DNA of 64,000 nucleotides, from contig CANLQK010000007.1 of the NCBI GenBank assembly GCA_947493255.1, positions 186,001 to 250,000 of the forward strand, given 5' to 3'. A program made the translations under genes and the position numbers. Source of the DNA: an uncultured Paracoccaceae bacterium (GTDB lineage: Bacteria; Pseudomonadota; Alphaproteobacteria; Rhodobacterales; Rhodobacteraceae). This document shows, in pieces, positions 17,584-26,244 of this stretch (positions are counted from its first letter, which is position 1; each line of letters opens with the position of its first letter). Below the pieces are notes generated by a model. It was not told the DNA's origin. It saw only the letters and a program-made list of their open reading frames with translations, and did not search any database.

Positions 17584-18273
17584 ATGCCATTCGACCGTTC
17601 TATCAAGATTGCACCATCTATTTTGTCAGCCGATTTTGCCAACCTTGGCGCGGAAATCCGTGCGGTTGAAGAGCAGGGTGCAGATTGGATCCATGTTGAC
17701 CCAATGGATGGACACTTTGTGCCGAACCTGACCATTGGACCAAACGTTGTGGCGGCCATTCGGCCCCATGTGAAAACGTTTATGGACGTGCATTTGATGA
17801 TTTCGCCGGCCGATCCTTATATCGGTGATTTCGCCAAAGCTGGCAGTGATATGATCACGGTGCATGCTGAAGCGGGACCACATTTGCACCGGTCTTTGCA
17901 ATCGGTTCGGGCCGAGGGAAAGCTGGCGGGTGTGGCGTTAAACATGACGACACCCTTGGATCATGTGTCTGATATCCTTGATGATATTGATATGATTCTC
18001 ATCATGACGATCAACCCGGGTTTTGGTGGTCAGAAGTTCACCCACGCGATGGTCGACAAGGTTGCACGGTGCCGTGCGATGATTGGGGATCGTCCGATCC
18101 ACATTCAGGTTGATGGCGGAATTGACCCAACAACCGCGCCTTTGGTTGCGAAAGCCGGCGCAGATGTTTTGGTTGCCGGATCCGCTGTATTCCGCGGTGG
18201 ATCGGTCGACGAACCGCGGGTGTATGGCGACAATATTCGCGCCATTCGGGACGCCGCAAACGCCGTCATTTAG
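17584..18273 (+). CDS. rpe: Ribulose-phosphate 3-epimerase
   Basis: 229 residues, the normal length. It interconverts ribulose 5-phosphate and xylulose 5-phosphate in the cytoplasm. Visible family motifs are [15 protein letters not shown] at the N-terminus, [21 protein letters not shown], the metal/phosphate loop [12 protein letters not shown], and the phosphate-binding VDGGI plus VAGSAVF. The ATG at 17584 has AAGGGGG upstream; an open extension to 17527 is not supported by the family N-terminus. It is divergent from the AraC gene. Confidence 0.95.
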   Translation: MPFDRSIKIAPSILSADFANLGAEIRAVEEQGADWIHVDPMDGHFVPNLTIGPNVVAAIRPHVKTFMDVHLMISPADPYIGDFAKAGSDMITVHAEAGPHLHRSLQSVRAEGKLAGVALNMTTPLDHVSDILDDIDMILIMTINPGFGGQKFTHAMVDKVARCRAMIGDRPIHIQVDGGIDPTTAPLVAKAGADVLVAGSAVFRGGSVDEPRVYGDNIRAIRDAANAVI

Positions 18274-18286
18274 GTCTGCACATCTT

Positions 18287-18302
18287 CTGCACGTTTGTGC
18301 AG
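18287..18302 (+). other. Perfect hairpin after rpe
   Basis: CTGCAC-GTTT-GTGCAG forms a 6-bp stem with a 4-base loop 13 bases after the rpe stop. No T-run follows, so it may be a weak terminator or a protein site. Confidence 0.4.
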
Positions 18303-18332
18303 GAGGGTCTGCTGAACAGTCGTATTTATAGG

Positions 18333-18371
18333 GTATGGGTCCAGTATGGTTCTCGTATGGGTCCGGTATGG
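18333..18371 (+). promoter_or_regulatory. Four GTATGG boxes at exact 11-bp spacing
   Basis: GTATGG occurs at 18333, 18344, 18355 and 18366, each 11 bp from the next. Seen another way, a 17-bp unit (GTATGGGTCCRGTATGG) is repeated after 22 bp. OmpR/PhoB-class response regulators bind direct repeats with about one helical turn between half-sites, and such a regulator is encoded at 18536. The array ends 25 bp before the small coding frame at 18396. This is most simply an autoregulatory operator (inference). Confidence 0.6.
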
Positions 18372-18395
18372 CTAATTTTGGTGGGAAGACCTGAC

Positions 18396-18539
18396 ATGAC
18401 GATAAAGTATCGCAAAAATGTACCGACGAAATTGCAGATGGACGGTTGGTGGTTGGACCATGACAACCGCCCGTTTCCCAAACAGCTAATCGCAGCTAAA
18501 GTAACCGCTGAAACGGCACCCGAGGAGGCGCAGGGATGA
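18396..18539 (+). CDS. Small protein (47 aa) coupled to the response regulator
   Basis: A short frame beginning MTIKYRKNVPTKLQMDGWWL, preceded by GGGAAG, that ends in TGA overlapping the ATG of the response regulator (ATGA). It is hydrophilic with no signal peptide. The overlap suggests translational coupling; it may be a real small protein or simply a leader that tunes translation of the regulator. No family recognised. Confidence 0.45.
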   Translation: MTIKYRKNVPTKLQMDGWWLDHDNRPFPKQLIAAKVTAETAPEEAQG

Positions 18540-19231
18540 GCGGTACGGTTTTGATCGTCGATGATGACGCGGATATCCGCGATGTTGTCCGCATTGCACT
18601 GATGCAAGCTGGGTTTCAGACAGAAGAAGCCGAAGATGGGCGTGCAGGGCTGGACGCGATTGAACGGGTGAAACCGGACTTGGTTGTGCTGGATATCGGT
18701 TTGCCAGAAATGGATGGGCTAGAGGTGTGCCGCACAGTGCGCGTGACATCTGATGTGCCGATTTTGTTTTTGACGGCACAGGGCGACGAGATTGACCGGA
18801 TCGTTGGGTTGGAAATGGGGGCGGATGACTATCTGCCCAAACCGTTTTCACCACGTGAGTTGGTGGCGCGGGTCAAAGCAATTTTACGACGCGGTGGTGT
18901 ACCGGTTGAAGAAAAACCATTGCGCCACGGGATATTGGAGGTCGATCCAGTCCGTCATTTATGCCGTGTGTCCGGGACATTGGTTGGACTGACATCCCGC
19001 GAGATGGACCTATTGGTCAAGCTGATGAAAAGGCCAGACCAAGTGCATGCGCGGCCTGACTTGGTTGACGCGATTTATGGCACGAACATTCACGTGAGCG
19101 ACCGGACGATGGACAGTCATTTGCGCAATCTGCGAGCCAAGCTGGGCGCAGTGGGCTGTGGCGATGCTGTTGAAACAATGCACGGCATCGGCATTCGAAT
19201 GGGGCCGTGTTTGGGCGAGACAGCCGCGTGA
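18536..19231 (+). CDS. OmpR-family response regulator, CreB-like
   Basis: 231 residues. The receiver domain (about 1-120) has the acidic pocket DDD near residue 9, the phosphoacceptor Asp at about 53 in LVVLDIGLPEMDG, the conserved Thr in FLTAQGDE and the Lys in LPKPFSP. The C-terminal winged helix has VGLTSREMDLLVKLM and the recognition-helix region VSDRTMDSHLRNLRAKLG. The cognate kinase follows with a GTGA overlap. CreB is the nearest assignment by eye. No creD-like inner-membrane gene is nearby, so the output genes are not evident. The four direct repeats upstream are its probable own operator. Confidence 0.88.
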   Translation: MSGTVLIVDDDADIRDVVRIALMQAGFQTEEAEDGRAGLDAIERVKPDLVVLDIGLPEMDGLEVCRTVRVTSDVPILFLTAQGDEIDRIVGLEMGADDYLPKPFSPRELVARVKAILRRGGVPVEEKPLRHGILEVDPVRHLCRVSGTLVGLTSREMDLLVKLMKRPDQVHARPDLVDAIYGTNIHVSDRTMDSHLRNLRAKLGAVGCGDAVETMHGIGIRMGPCLGETAA

Positions 19232-20157
19232 CGCGGATACTAGTGAAATGGAGGCCACCGTTGTGGATGGTCGTTGGTGGCACTTTGGGCGTTGTATTGT
19301 GTTTGCCCATCATCGGAATTTTCTTTGTGCGCTACATGTGGCCTGTAATGGGGTACCGCGAGGCTGTCTGGGCGGCAGGGTTCGGTGTACTGTTTGCGAC
19401 GTTTGCCTTGGGGTGGATGTTGTGGCGGATTTTGTTGCGCCCCATGATCGAATTGCGGGACAGGGCGGCAGCGTTGAAGGCCGCACGCGCAGGCGCGTTG
19501 GACCCATTGGATCACTACGGCACGTCCGACATGCAATCGCTGGGGCAATCTTTTTTGGACATGGGCCGCACCCTACAAAGCCGAGAAACCGTTTTGCGCA
19601 GCTATGCCGATCATGTGACCCATGAGTTAAAGTCGCCCATTACGGTCGTGCGAGGGGCAGCTGAATTGTTGGCATCCGATGGATTACCTGTGCCCGAACG
19701 GGACCGATTGATTGCACGGATCGAAGGTGCCGCTGACCGTATGACTGCGTTGTTGGATGCACAGCGATCTTTAGCCCAAGCGCAAGAACCTGCCGCACGA
19801 GGTGAGGTCCGATTGTCGGACGTTGCGATAGATGCAGAGGTTTTGCATGACGGGGTCGTCCCGTTGAGCCGAGAGACATTAACGGTTGTTTTGGAACATT
19901 TGGTCGGAAATGCTAAGGCGCATGGTGCCCAAAGTGTTCAGGTGTCTTTTGATGGGGCGTTGACGGTTAAGGACGACGGACCAGGTATTTCTGATGGAAA
20001 TCGGTCGCGTATATTTGAGCCGTTTTTCACGACGCGGCGTGATGATGGTGGAACGGGTATGGGGTTGGCCATCGTGCGCCGCATGCTTGAGGCGCACGAC
20101 GCACAGATTGAACTGGTCCCAAGCGACGTTGGCGCCGCCTTTGAGATTACGTTTTAG
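19228..20157 (+). CDS. Sensor histidine kinase, CreC-like
   Basis: 309 residues from the GTG at 19228, which overlaps the regulator stop as GTGA. Two N-terminal TM helices (WMVVGGTLGVVLCLPIIGIF and about residues 45-70) are separated by only a short periplasmic loop, so a large extracytoplasmic sensor is absent. A HAMP-like linker follows. The phosphoacceptor His is at about residue 132 in HVTHELKSP, the N box is LEHLVGNAKAHG, and the ATP lid is DDGPGI with GGTGMGLAIV. It is shorter than E. coli CreC, mainly in the sensor. The stop overlaps the convergent dehydrogenase stop by four bases. Confidence 0.88.
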   Translation: MTRILVKWRPPLWMVVGGTLGVVLCLPIIGIFFVRYMWPVMGYREAVWAAGFGVLFATFALGWMLWRILLRPMIELRDRAAALKAARAGALDPLDHYGTSDMQSLGQSFLDMGRTLQSRETVLRSYADHVTHELKSPITVVRGAAELLASDGLPVPERDRLIARIEGAADRMTALLDAQRSLAQAQEPAARGEVRLSDVAIDAEVLHDGVVPLSRETLTVVLEHLVGNAKAHGAQSVQVSFDGALTVKDDGPGISDGNRSRIFEPFFTTRRDDGGTGMGLAIVRRMLEAHDAQIELVPSDVGAAFEITF

Positions 20158-21092
20158 GGGTTCATTGATTTCTTGGTGAGGAAAGACGGTAGTTTTTGAC
20201 CGCTAGGTTCGGTTTGGGCCGGTTCCCTTGTCGTCGGGGTTTCGTCTTGCGTTGTTTCGGTCATGGCTTGAATGGCCGCGACCCCGCTTTCACCCAAAGG
20301 TATCGTTGCGAATGGCCCACCGATGCAAAGTTGTGCACGGTCAGACGGGTCTGCTGGTGCGGCGGCGGCAAACAGGCTTTCGGCCCAATTTTCGGCGTTA
20401 TCTTTTGGGTGATAGCCTAGGAACGCGGCTTTGGCATTGTTGACCGGTGCGCGGTCGTTGGCAGAAACACCCCAGACGACGGTAAATCCAGTGGTTGTGG
20501 CTGTTACAGATCGTTCGATAAGGTGGCGCAGGTCGTCAAAGCTGAGCCATGTCCGAAGCGCGCGGACGTTTTGTGGGACTTTGGTGCAAGAGAAAATGCG
20601 CAGGTGCACGGATTCCATGCCACGTTTGGCCCAGTATAGTTTCCCGAGGTCTTCGGAGAAGCATTTGGCGAGGCCGTAAAACGTGTCGGGGGCGTGGTCG
20701 ACATCTAGGTCGGCGCCAGCCGCGTTTTCGACCATGCCGACTGCGTGTACTGACGACGCATAGATGACCCTTTGGACGCCGTGGCGATGGCCCGCTTCCC
20801 AAACGTTATAAGAACTTAGGAAGTTGGGGCCGAGGAGTTCGTCGAAGGGGCGTTCATCCGGAATAGACGCGAAGTGCACGGCAATGTTGGCATTTTCCAT
20901 CAAGGGAAGAACCTGATCCAATACCGCGCAATCGGCCTGTGCGAAGGTTTCGTTCGGCAAAAGCTCTGTAGGGGCGTCTGCAATGTCGACCGACAGCAAT
21001 TCGTCGCACAGATCCGCGAGAGTGGCGCGAATTTCCATACCTAAGGAGCCGCAAGCGCCGGTGAGGACGATTTTCTTGTAGAGTTTTGCCAT
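20154..21092 (-). CDS. NAD-dependent epimerase/dehydratase, uronate dehydrogenase-like
   Basis: 312 residues of extended-SDR fold. Motifs are TGACGSLG (NAD-binding), VIYASSVHAVG (catalytic Ser strand) and FYGLAKCFSED (Tyr-xxx-Lys). TGACGSLG followed by a short protein without the usual epimerase C-terminal region fits uronate dehydrogenases, which oxidise galacturonate or glucuronate to the lactone. The last about 50 residues are a Thr/Pro/Glu-rich tail (TTQDETPTTREPAQTEP) not typical of the enzyme core. The ATG at 21092 has AAGGGG upstream. No other uronate genes are adjacent, so the substrate remains inferred. Confidence 0.8.
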   Translation of the reverse strand: MAKLYKKIVLTGACGSLGMEIRATLADLCDELLSVDIADAPTELLPNETFAQADCAVLDQVLPLMENANIAVHFASIPDERPFDELLGPNFLSSYNVWEAGHRHGVQRVIYASSVHAVGMVENAAGADLDVDHAPDTFYGLAKCFSEDLGKLYWAKRGMESVHLRIFSCTKVPQNVRALRTWLSFDDLRHLIERSVTATTTGFTVVWGVSANDRAPVNNAKAAFLGYHPKDNAENWAESLFAAAAPADPSDRAQLCIGGPFATIPLGESGVAAIQAMTETTQDETPTTREPAQTEPSGQKLPSFLTKKSMNP

Positions 21093-21156
21093 GGATTTCG
21101 CCCCTTTGATGTTTCGCGCCACGGTCTGACTTTGACGCGATTAGGTCAAGGGATGA

Positions 21157-22668
21157 TTACGGGGCAATGGGGAATGCCGCGCGGATTTTTGCGTCTTGGT
21201 CGGCGGAAAGATGTTCAGGTTGATGTGTGGCTAGGATGTGGTCGACGCGGGTTTTCGCGCGATCAAATGCAGTTTGGGCGCCGGTATCAGCCCATGTTTG
21301 CGGTTGCTCGCGGTCCGCTAGGGATGGGTAGTGATAATCGCGTTCCATGGCTTGGTAGGTGTGGTCGGACCCCAAGAAGTGCCCGTCGCCTAAAACGGCC
21401 CCGCAGATGGCGTCGAAACCAAGATTGTCTTCGGTTACTTCGATGCCACGGAGGGCGCGGTAGGTCATGGCGTGCATTTCGTCATCAAGCACGAAGGCCT
21501 CAAAAGATGCGCCGAGGAGAGAGGCGGTCATGCCGCTGGATTCATAGATAAGGTTGCCACCCGCAAGGGCGGCTGCGAGGGATGTCATCGCCTTTTCTGC
21601 ACCGTATTGAGCGTCGATGGCTTTGGCGTCGGTCATTGATGACGCGACGCCCGACGGCAGACCTATCCAATTAGACAGCTGCGCTGAGGCTGCATTCAGG
21701 ACAGTGGTTTCGCCGCCGCCGCCCGCGAAGGCGCCTGTGCGCAGGTCAATCACCAGCGGCCAATTGGAAAAGATCATCGGGTGACCCGGTTTAATGACAT
21801 TGACCATGACGAGGCTGGCCAGTGTTTCAGCCAGCGACATTGCGAGAAAACCGGCGAGCGTTGCGGGGGCTGTGGCACCAGCCTGTGCTGCGGTAATGCA
21901 GGACACGGGGATATTGTGTTCGAGGCAGGCATAGGTGACATCGACCGCATCTTCACCAAACCGCATGGGCGAAATGACAGGGCTGATGTGCGCCTTAACA
22001 AACGGGCGTTTCGCAAATTCGCCGTCGCCGCCGGCCGCGATGTCAAACAGTTGCACAAGCGGGGCGACGTGATTGGCCAGTGTAAATGCTGTGGCTACGG
22101 GTTTCGTCGTTCCACGCATCAAGGCGTAGGCGGTATTAACGTCGAGGTCCCATTCGCTGGTCATGTCGGTCGCGATGCAGCAGCGGGTGAACCACGCGAC
22201 ATTATCCAGCGCGTCTTGGAGGCGGGTGAAGTCGTGCAGGTCTTGCAAAGTCGATGGCCTGTAAAGCCCAGTGGATCGATCCAGTGTGTTAACGGCGGCA
22301 CCACCTGTTCCAAAATAAACACGGTCACCGCCGACTTCGATGGTGCGATTAGGGTCGCGGCCATGCAAGGGGAAGGTCTTTGCCGCCTTGTCTATGCAGT
22401 CTTCGATCAGTGCAGGAGGAAGGGACAGACGGTCGTTTCCCAGATCGACGGCGCCTGCAGCTGTCAAATCGTCCCACAAACGTTTGGGGACTTCCCCCAT
22501 ACCCAGTTCTGACAAGAGCCGAACGGCGGCGTTGTAGATGTTTTGGCAATCGCTGTCGGAAAGGGGGCGGTATTGTCCGCCGCGCTGACCGGGGGCAGCA
22601 GGGTTAATTGGGGGTGGGGCCGCACGATGGGCGAGGCGGGCTTTTCGGCCAGATCGGATTTTGTTCAT
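21157..22668 (-). CDS. Trimethylamine methyltransferase (MttB) superfamily protein, non-pyrrolysine
   Basis: 503 residues. The sequence matches the MttB superfamily: the N-terminal YNAAVRLLSELGM region, the glycine-rich VYFGTGGAAVNTLD, and the C-terminal DAICGAVLGDGHFLGSDHTY. The frame is continuous with no internal amber codon, so it belongs to the non-pyrrolysine group, whose known members demethylate glycine betaine and related quaternary amines onto a corrinoid protein. No corrinoid-binding (MtbC/MtgC-like) gene is adjacent here. It is divergent from a LysR gene, beyond which is a dimethylglycine-dehydrogenase-like gene, consistent with methylated-amine catabolism. Confidence 0.87.
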   Translation of the reverse strand: MNKIRSGRKARLAHRAAPPPINPAAPGQRGGQYRPLSDSDCQNIYNAAVRLLSELGMGEVPKRLWDDLTAAGAVDLGNDRLSLPPALIEDCIDKAAKTFPLHGRDPNRTIEVGGDRVYFGTGGAAVNTLDRSTGLYRPSTLQDLHDFTRLQDALDNVAWFTRCCIATDMTSEWDLDVNTAYALMRGTTKPVATAFTLANHVAPLVQLFDIAAGGDGEFAKRPFVKAHISPVISPMRFGEDAVDVTYACLEHNIPVSCITAAQAGATAPATLAGFLAMSLAETLASLVMVNVIKPGHPMIFSNWPLVIDLRTGAFAGGGGETTVLNAASAQLSNWIGLPSGVASSMTDAKAIDAQYGAEKAMTSLAAALAGGNLIYESSGMTASLLGASFEAFVLDDEMHAMTYRALRGIEVTEDNLGFDAICGAVLGDGHFLGSDHTYQAMERDYHYPSLADREQPQTWADTGAQTAFDRAKTRVDHILATHQPEHLSADQDAKIRAAFPIAP

Positions 22669-22721
22669 CTGTTCAGCGTGGGGCGAGGCTAAAATTCAAA
22701 CAAGGGTTCTGGACAAGTTGA

Positions 22722-22744
22722 GGTAAAACCGAAATCATGATTTT
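22722..22744. promoter_or_regulatory. Palindrome-containing motif upstream of the LysR gene
   Basis: GGTAAAACCGAAATCATGATTTT contains the 12-bp perfect palindrome AAATCATGATTT. A close copy occurs at 23695-23717 before the DMGDH-like gene. It lies in the divergent MttB/LysR region, ending about three bases before the LysR start, so it suits LysR autoregulation and control of the target genes. Confidence 0.5.
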
Positions 22745-22747
22745 GAT

Positions 22748-23695
22748 ATGGAAAACACAGACCCACCTTTCACGTTTCGCGCGGCACAGGTTTTTGTTGC
22801 CGCTGTAGAGGCTCAATCGATCACCCGCGCGGCGCACCGTTTGGGGATCGCGCCATCGTCCGTGTCGCAACAACTGTCTGGGCTAGAGGTAGCGTTGGGG
22901 GCCAAGTTAATTGAACGTACAGCCCGCCAGTTTCGGTTGACCAAGGCGGGCGAGCTATTTTTAGAACCTGCACGTCAATTGTTGGATGATGTGACTGCGG
23001 CCAAAGCGTGTTTGGTCATGGCGGATCAAATGCCTCCGATGTCGGTGCGGATCGCTTCGCTGGAAGAATTGGATGCTACTGTCGTGGCGCCTTGGTTGTT
23101 GGCGTTGACGAAGACGTTTCCGAATATCAATTTCACCCTGAATTCAGGTGCCAGTCATGAGAACCACGAAGCTTTGAGCTCTCGGGCGGCTGATTTGATG
23201 CTGGCAGTGGATACGGTGGGGCAAGTTGACTGGATCGAGCAATACCCGATCTTGCGGGACCCGTTTGTATTGGTAGCGGCGCCGGATGTGACGATGACGG
23301 ACCTGTCAGACAAACCCTTTGTGCGCTATGCGAGCGATTTGCAGATTGGTCGGCAGATCGAAGCACAATTGCGTCGGTCTGGGCGCCAGCCTGCGCGCGG
23401 ATTTGAGTTTTCGTCCAATCAGGCGATGTTTGCAATGACGGCCGAAGTCGGCGGTTGGGCGATCACCACAGCGTTGGCGTACTTTGGCACTCCGTTGGCG
23501 GCGGACTTGGTGCGCGTTCATCCATTGCCTGTTCCTTCGTTTTCGCGACGATTAGCATTGCATGCACGGTCTGGCGCCTTGGGTGAACTGCCCGAGCGGA
23601 TGGCCGAAGAGATAAGGGCAAACTTGAAAACGCGGATCGTTGAGCGGGCTGCTGAGAAACTTCCCTTCTTAGAAGACGGGTTTCAAGTTCTTTAG
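22748..23695 (+). CDS. LysR family transcriptional regulator
   Basis: 315 residues. The N-terminal winged helix-turn-helix is typical (FVAAVEAQSITRAAHRLGIA, then SSVSQQLSGLEVALG and LTKAGELFLE). The remaining about 220 residues form the periplasmic-binding-protein-like effector domain. It is divergent from the MttB-like gene and co-directional with the DMGDH-like gene. A shared sequence element precedes this gene and the DMGDH-like gene, so it probably regulates methylated-amine catabolism here (inference). Confidence 0.92.
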   Translation: MENTDPPFTFRAAQVFVAAVEAQSITRAAHRLGIAPSSVSQQLSGLEVALGAKLIERTARQFRLTKAGELFLEPARQLLDDVTAAKACLVMADQMPPMSVRIASLEELDATVVAPWLLALTKTFPNINFTLNSGASHENHEALSSRAADLMLAVDTVGQVDWIEQYPILRDPFVLVAAPDVTMTDLSDKPFVRYASDLQIGRQIEAQLRRSGRQPARGFEFSSNQAMFAMTAEVGGWAITTALAYFGTPLAADLVRVHPLPVPSFSRRLALHARSGALGELPERMAEEIRANLKTRIVERAAEKLPFLEDGFQVL

Positions 23696-23717
23696 GTAAA
23701 TCGAAATCATATATTTT
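23695..23717. promoter_or_regulatory. Second copy of the LysR-region motif
   Basis: GGTAAATCGAAATCATATATTTT repeats the element at 22722 with one base missing and two changes, and GAAATCATATATTTTC is itself a near palindrome. It is about 85 bp before the DMGDH-like start. Confidence 0.5.
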
Positions 23718-23801
23718 CCGTTGGAAACTTGGTGTTTTCTTAATTGATCGGAATCGTGTGTTCTGTTGGACTGCATTCAAACGCCAACAAGGATGCTTGC
23801 T

Positions 23802-26237
23802 ATGAAAACCCAGACTAGAGCTGTAGTGATTGGCGGCGGGATCGCCGGCTGTTCAACATTGTATCATTTGACCCAAGAAGGCTGGACAGATGTTGTTCTG
23901 GTTGAACGTGATGAGCTGACATCAGGCACAACGTGGCATTCTGCGGCTCAGGTGACGAATTTCGGCGGCAATCAGACGATGGTTGGTCTGAAGACGCATT
24001 CAATCAATCTGTACAAAGAACTGCGCGATGATGCGGACTACCCTGTCCAGTACAATCATGGTGATGGCGGCATTCGTTTGGCCAACACCGAAGAGCAGAT
24101 GGACGGCTATCGCCATTTTGCATCTATGGCGCGGGGTATGGGCGTTGAGTTTGAAGTGCTGGATGCCGAGGAATGCGCACGCCGTCACCCCCTGATTTCG
24201 ACCGACAACCTGTTGGGAGGTTTATGGGATGGAAACGACGGGGATATTGACCCTGCATCCTTATGTCAGGCGTTAGCCCGTCGTGCACGCAAGGCGGGCG
24301 CGGAAGTGTACCGCCAGACCAACGTGACGGGCCTAACGCAGCACAAGGATGACAGCTGGACCGTGCATACCAACAAGGGTGATATCGACTGTGAGGTTGT
24401 GATCAACGCCTGTGGGTACCGCGTGAACGAAGTGGGCGCGATGATGGGGGTGCATCACCCCGTTGCCTCGATGGAGCACCAGTATTTTGTGACGGATGAA
24501 ATTCCGGCGATCACTGAGGCTGGGCACCGGATGCCGCTGCTGCGGTGTCCGATTTCTGACTACTATTGCCGTCAGGAAAAGAACGGATTGCTGTTAGGGT
24601 TTTACGAGCAAGATTGTAAAACGTGGGGCATGGACGGCATTTCGCCCGATTTTTCTAATGATTTATGCCCGGATGATTTGGACCGCGTGACAGATGTGTT
24701 GGAAGGCGCGTTTGAGCGTATGCCGGCGTTGATGGAAGTTGGCATTAAGAACATCGTGAACGGGCCGATTACGTATACCATTGATGGTGCGCCATTGGTT
24801 GGACCAATCCCGGGTAAGCGCAATGCGTTTTGTATTATCGGTCTACGTGCTGGTCTGGGGGAAGGCGGCGGCCATGGTTGGCTTTTGGCGCAACAGATTG
24901 TCCATGGTGAAGCGCAGTATGACACGTGGTGCATTGATCCACGCCGTTTCACTGGTCACACGAACGTGGAACTGACAGCGCTGAAGGCGATTGAGGATTA
25001 CCAGAACGAATTCCGGTTCCATTTCCCGAACGAACACCGCCCTGCGGGTCGCGACGCCAAGACCACGCCAATCACGCCGATACTGGAAGCAGAAGGGGCG
25101 GAGTTTACGATCGTAAACGGTTGGGAACGTGTTGAGTTTATGAAACCGACACCTGAATTCCACATCACGCACACATTCAAGTTCGATGAGAGCTTTGACA
25201 TCGTGGGCGAAGAAGTGGCGGCTGTGCAAAATGGTGTCGGCATTTGTGAAGTGAACGGATTTAACCGGTTCGAGATCACGGGCGAAGACCGCCACGCATT
25301 TCTAGATCGTATGTTCTGTGGTCGCGTGACCAAGAAGGACGGTCGCGTGGGGCTTGGCTATATGTTGAACGACCACGGCATGGTGAAAGGTGAAGCGACG
25401 ATCGCAAACCTGCCAGCCACGGACCGAGGCCCACAACGGGCATGGTTTGGGTCTGCGGCGGCGGCTGAATTCCACGATATGGATTGGTTGCAGATGCACA
25501 TGCGTGATGATGAAGATGTGCAAATCAAATCGCTGACCAATGATCAAACGATTTTGGTGATTGCTGGGCCCAAAGCACGAGATGTTCTGTCGGCTGTGTC
25601 CCGTTTGGATTGGTCGCGCGATGCTTTTCCTTGGTTAAGCGCCCGTGAATGTTTCATCGGGTTTGCGCCAGCGACCGTATTGGGCGTGAGTTTTTCCGGC
25701 GAGCTGGCCTATGAGATCCATATCCCGAATGCGCATTTGTACAATGCCTACAAGACACTGCGCAAAGTGGGTGAAGCATTTGGGATGCGGATGTTTGGCG
25801 CTAAGGCCGTGGATAGCATGCGGATGGAGAAAGGTTTCCTGCATTGGAAGGCTGATATTCTGACCGAATTCGACCCGTTTGAAACTGGTTTGGATCGGTT
25901 TGTGAAAATGGACAAAGGGGATTTCATCGGCAAAACGGCGTTGGAAAAACGTGTGGCGGCAGGCAAACGGGTACAGCTCGTGACGATGGAGTTGGACACC
26001 AAAGATGCCGCGGCCCATGGTGGGTCATCTGTGATGGTGGGCAAAGATGTCGTCGGTACGGTAACGTCGGGTGATTGGGGATATCGCACGGGTAAAAACC
26101 TCGCTTATGCGTTTGTAAAACCCGATTTCGCGGAGGATGGCACAACGTTGGTGGTGGACGTCTTGGGCCAGCGCGTACCGGCTAAAGTAATTCCAATGGG
26201 ACCCTACGATCCTGACTATTCGCAGATGCGAAGCTAA
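23802..26237 (+). CDS. FAD-dependent oxidoreductase, dimethylglycine/sarcosine dehydrogenase-like
   Basis: 811 residues with the two-part architecture of DMGDH and sarcosine dehydrogenase. The N-terminal DAO-type FAD domain (about 1-400) has VVIGGGIAGCSTLYHL and SGTTWHSAAQV, where the His would carry covalent FAD in this family. The C-terminal half is a GcvT-like folate-binding domain (about 430-811) with YMLNDHGMVKGEATIA and GVSFSGELAYEIHIP. It would remove an N-methyl group and pass it to tetrahydrofolate. The ATG at 23802 follows AAGGAT. Context with the MttB-like methyltransferase suggests glycine-betaine-type catabolism, but the exact substrate cannot be read from sequence. Confidence 0.88.
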   Translation: MKTQTRAVVIGGGIAGCSTLYHLTQEGWTDVVLVERDELTSGTTWHSAAQVTNFGGNQTMVGLKTHSINLYKELRDDADYPVQYNHGDGGIRLANTEEQMDGYRHFASMARGMGVEFEVLDAEECARRHPLISTDNLLGGLWDGNDGDIDPASLCQALARRARKAGAEVYRQTNVTGLTQHKDDSWTVHTNKGDIDCEVVINACGYRVNEVGAMMGVHHPVASMEHQYFVTDEIPAITEAGHRMPLLRCPISDYYCRQEKNGLLLGFYEQDCKTWGMDGISPDFSNDLCPDDLDRVTDVLEGAFERMPALMEVGIKNIVNGPITYTIDGAPLVGPIPGKRNAFCIIGLRAGLGEGGGHGWLLAQQIVHGEAQYDTWCIDPRRFTGHTNVELTALKAIEDYQNEFRFHFPNEHRPAGRDAKTTPITPILEAEGAEFTIVNGWERVEFMKPTPEFHITHTFKFDESFDIVGEEVAAVQNGVGICEVNGFNRFEITGEDRHAFLDRMFCGRVTKKDGRVGLGYMLNDHGMVKGEATIANLPATDRGPQRAWFGSAAAAEFHDMDWLQMHMRDDEDVQIKSLTNDQTILVIAGPKARDVLSAVSRLDWSRDAFPWLSARECFIGFAPATVLGVSFSGELAYEIHIPNAHLYNAYKTLRKVGEAFGMRMFGAKAVDSMRMEKGFLHWKADILTEFDPFETGLDRFVKMDKGDFIGKTALEKRVAAGKRVQLVTMELDTKDAAAHGGSSVMVGKDVVGTVTSGDWGYRTGKNLAYAFVKPDFAEDGTTLVVDVLGQRVPAKVIPMGPYDPDYSQMRS

Positions 26238-26244
26238 GCTAACG

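Noticed and set aside
18536-20157. Complete creABCD-type locus
   Set aside because: Only the regulator and kinase are present; the next gene is a convergent uronate-dehydrogenase-like gene, not a CreD-like membrane protein.
21157-22668. Pyrrolysine-containing trimethylamine methyltransferase
   Set aside because: The frame runs 503 codons with no in-frame amber codon, and no pyl genes are seen.
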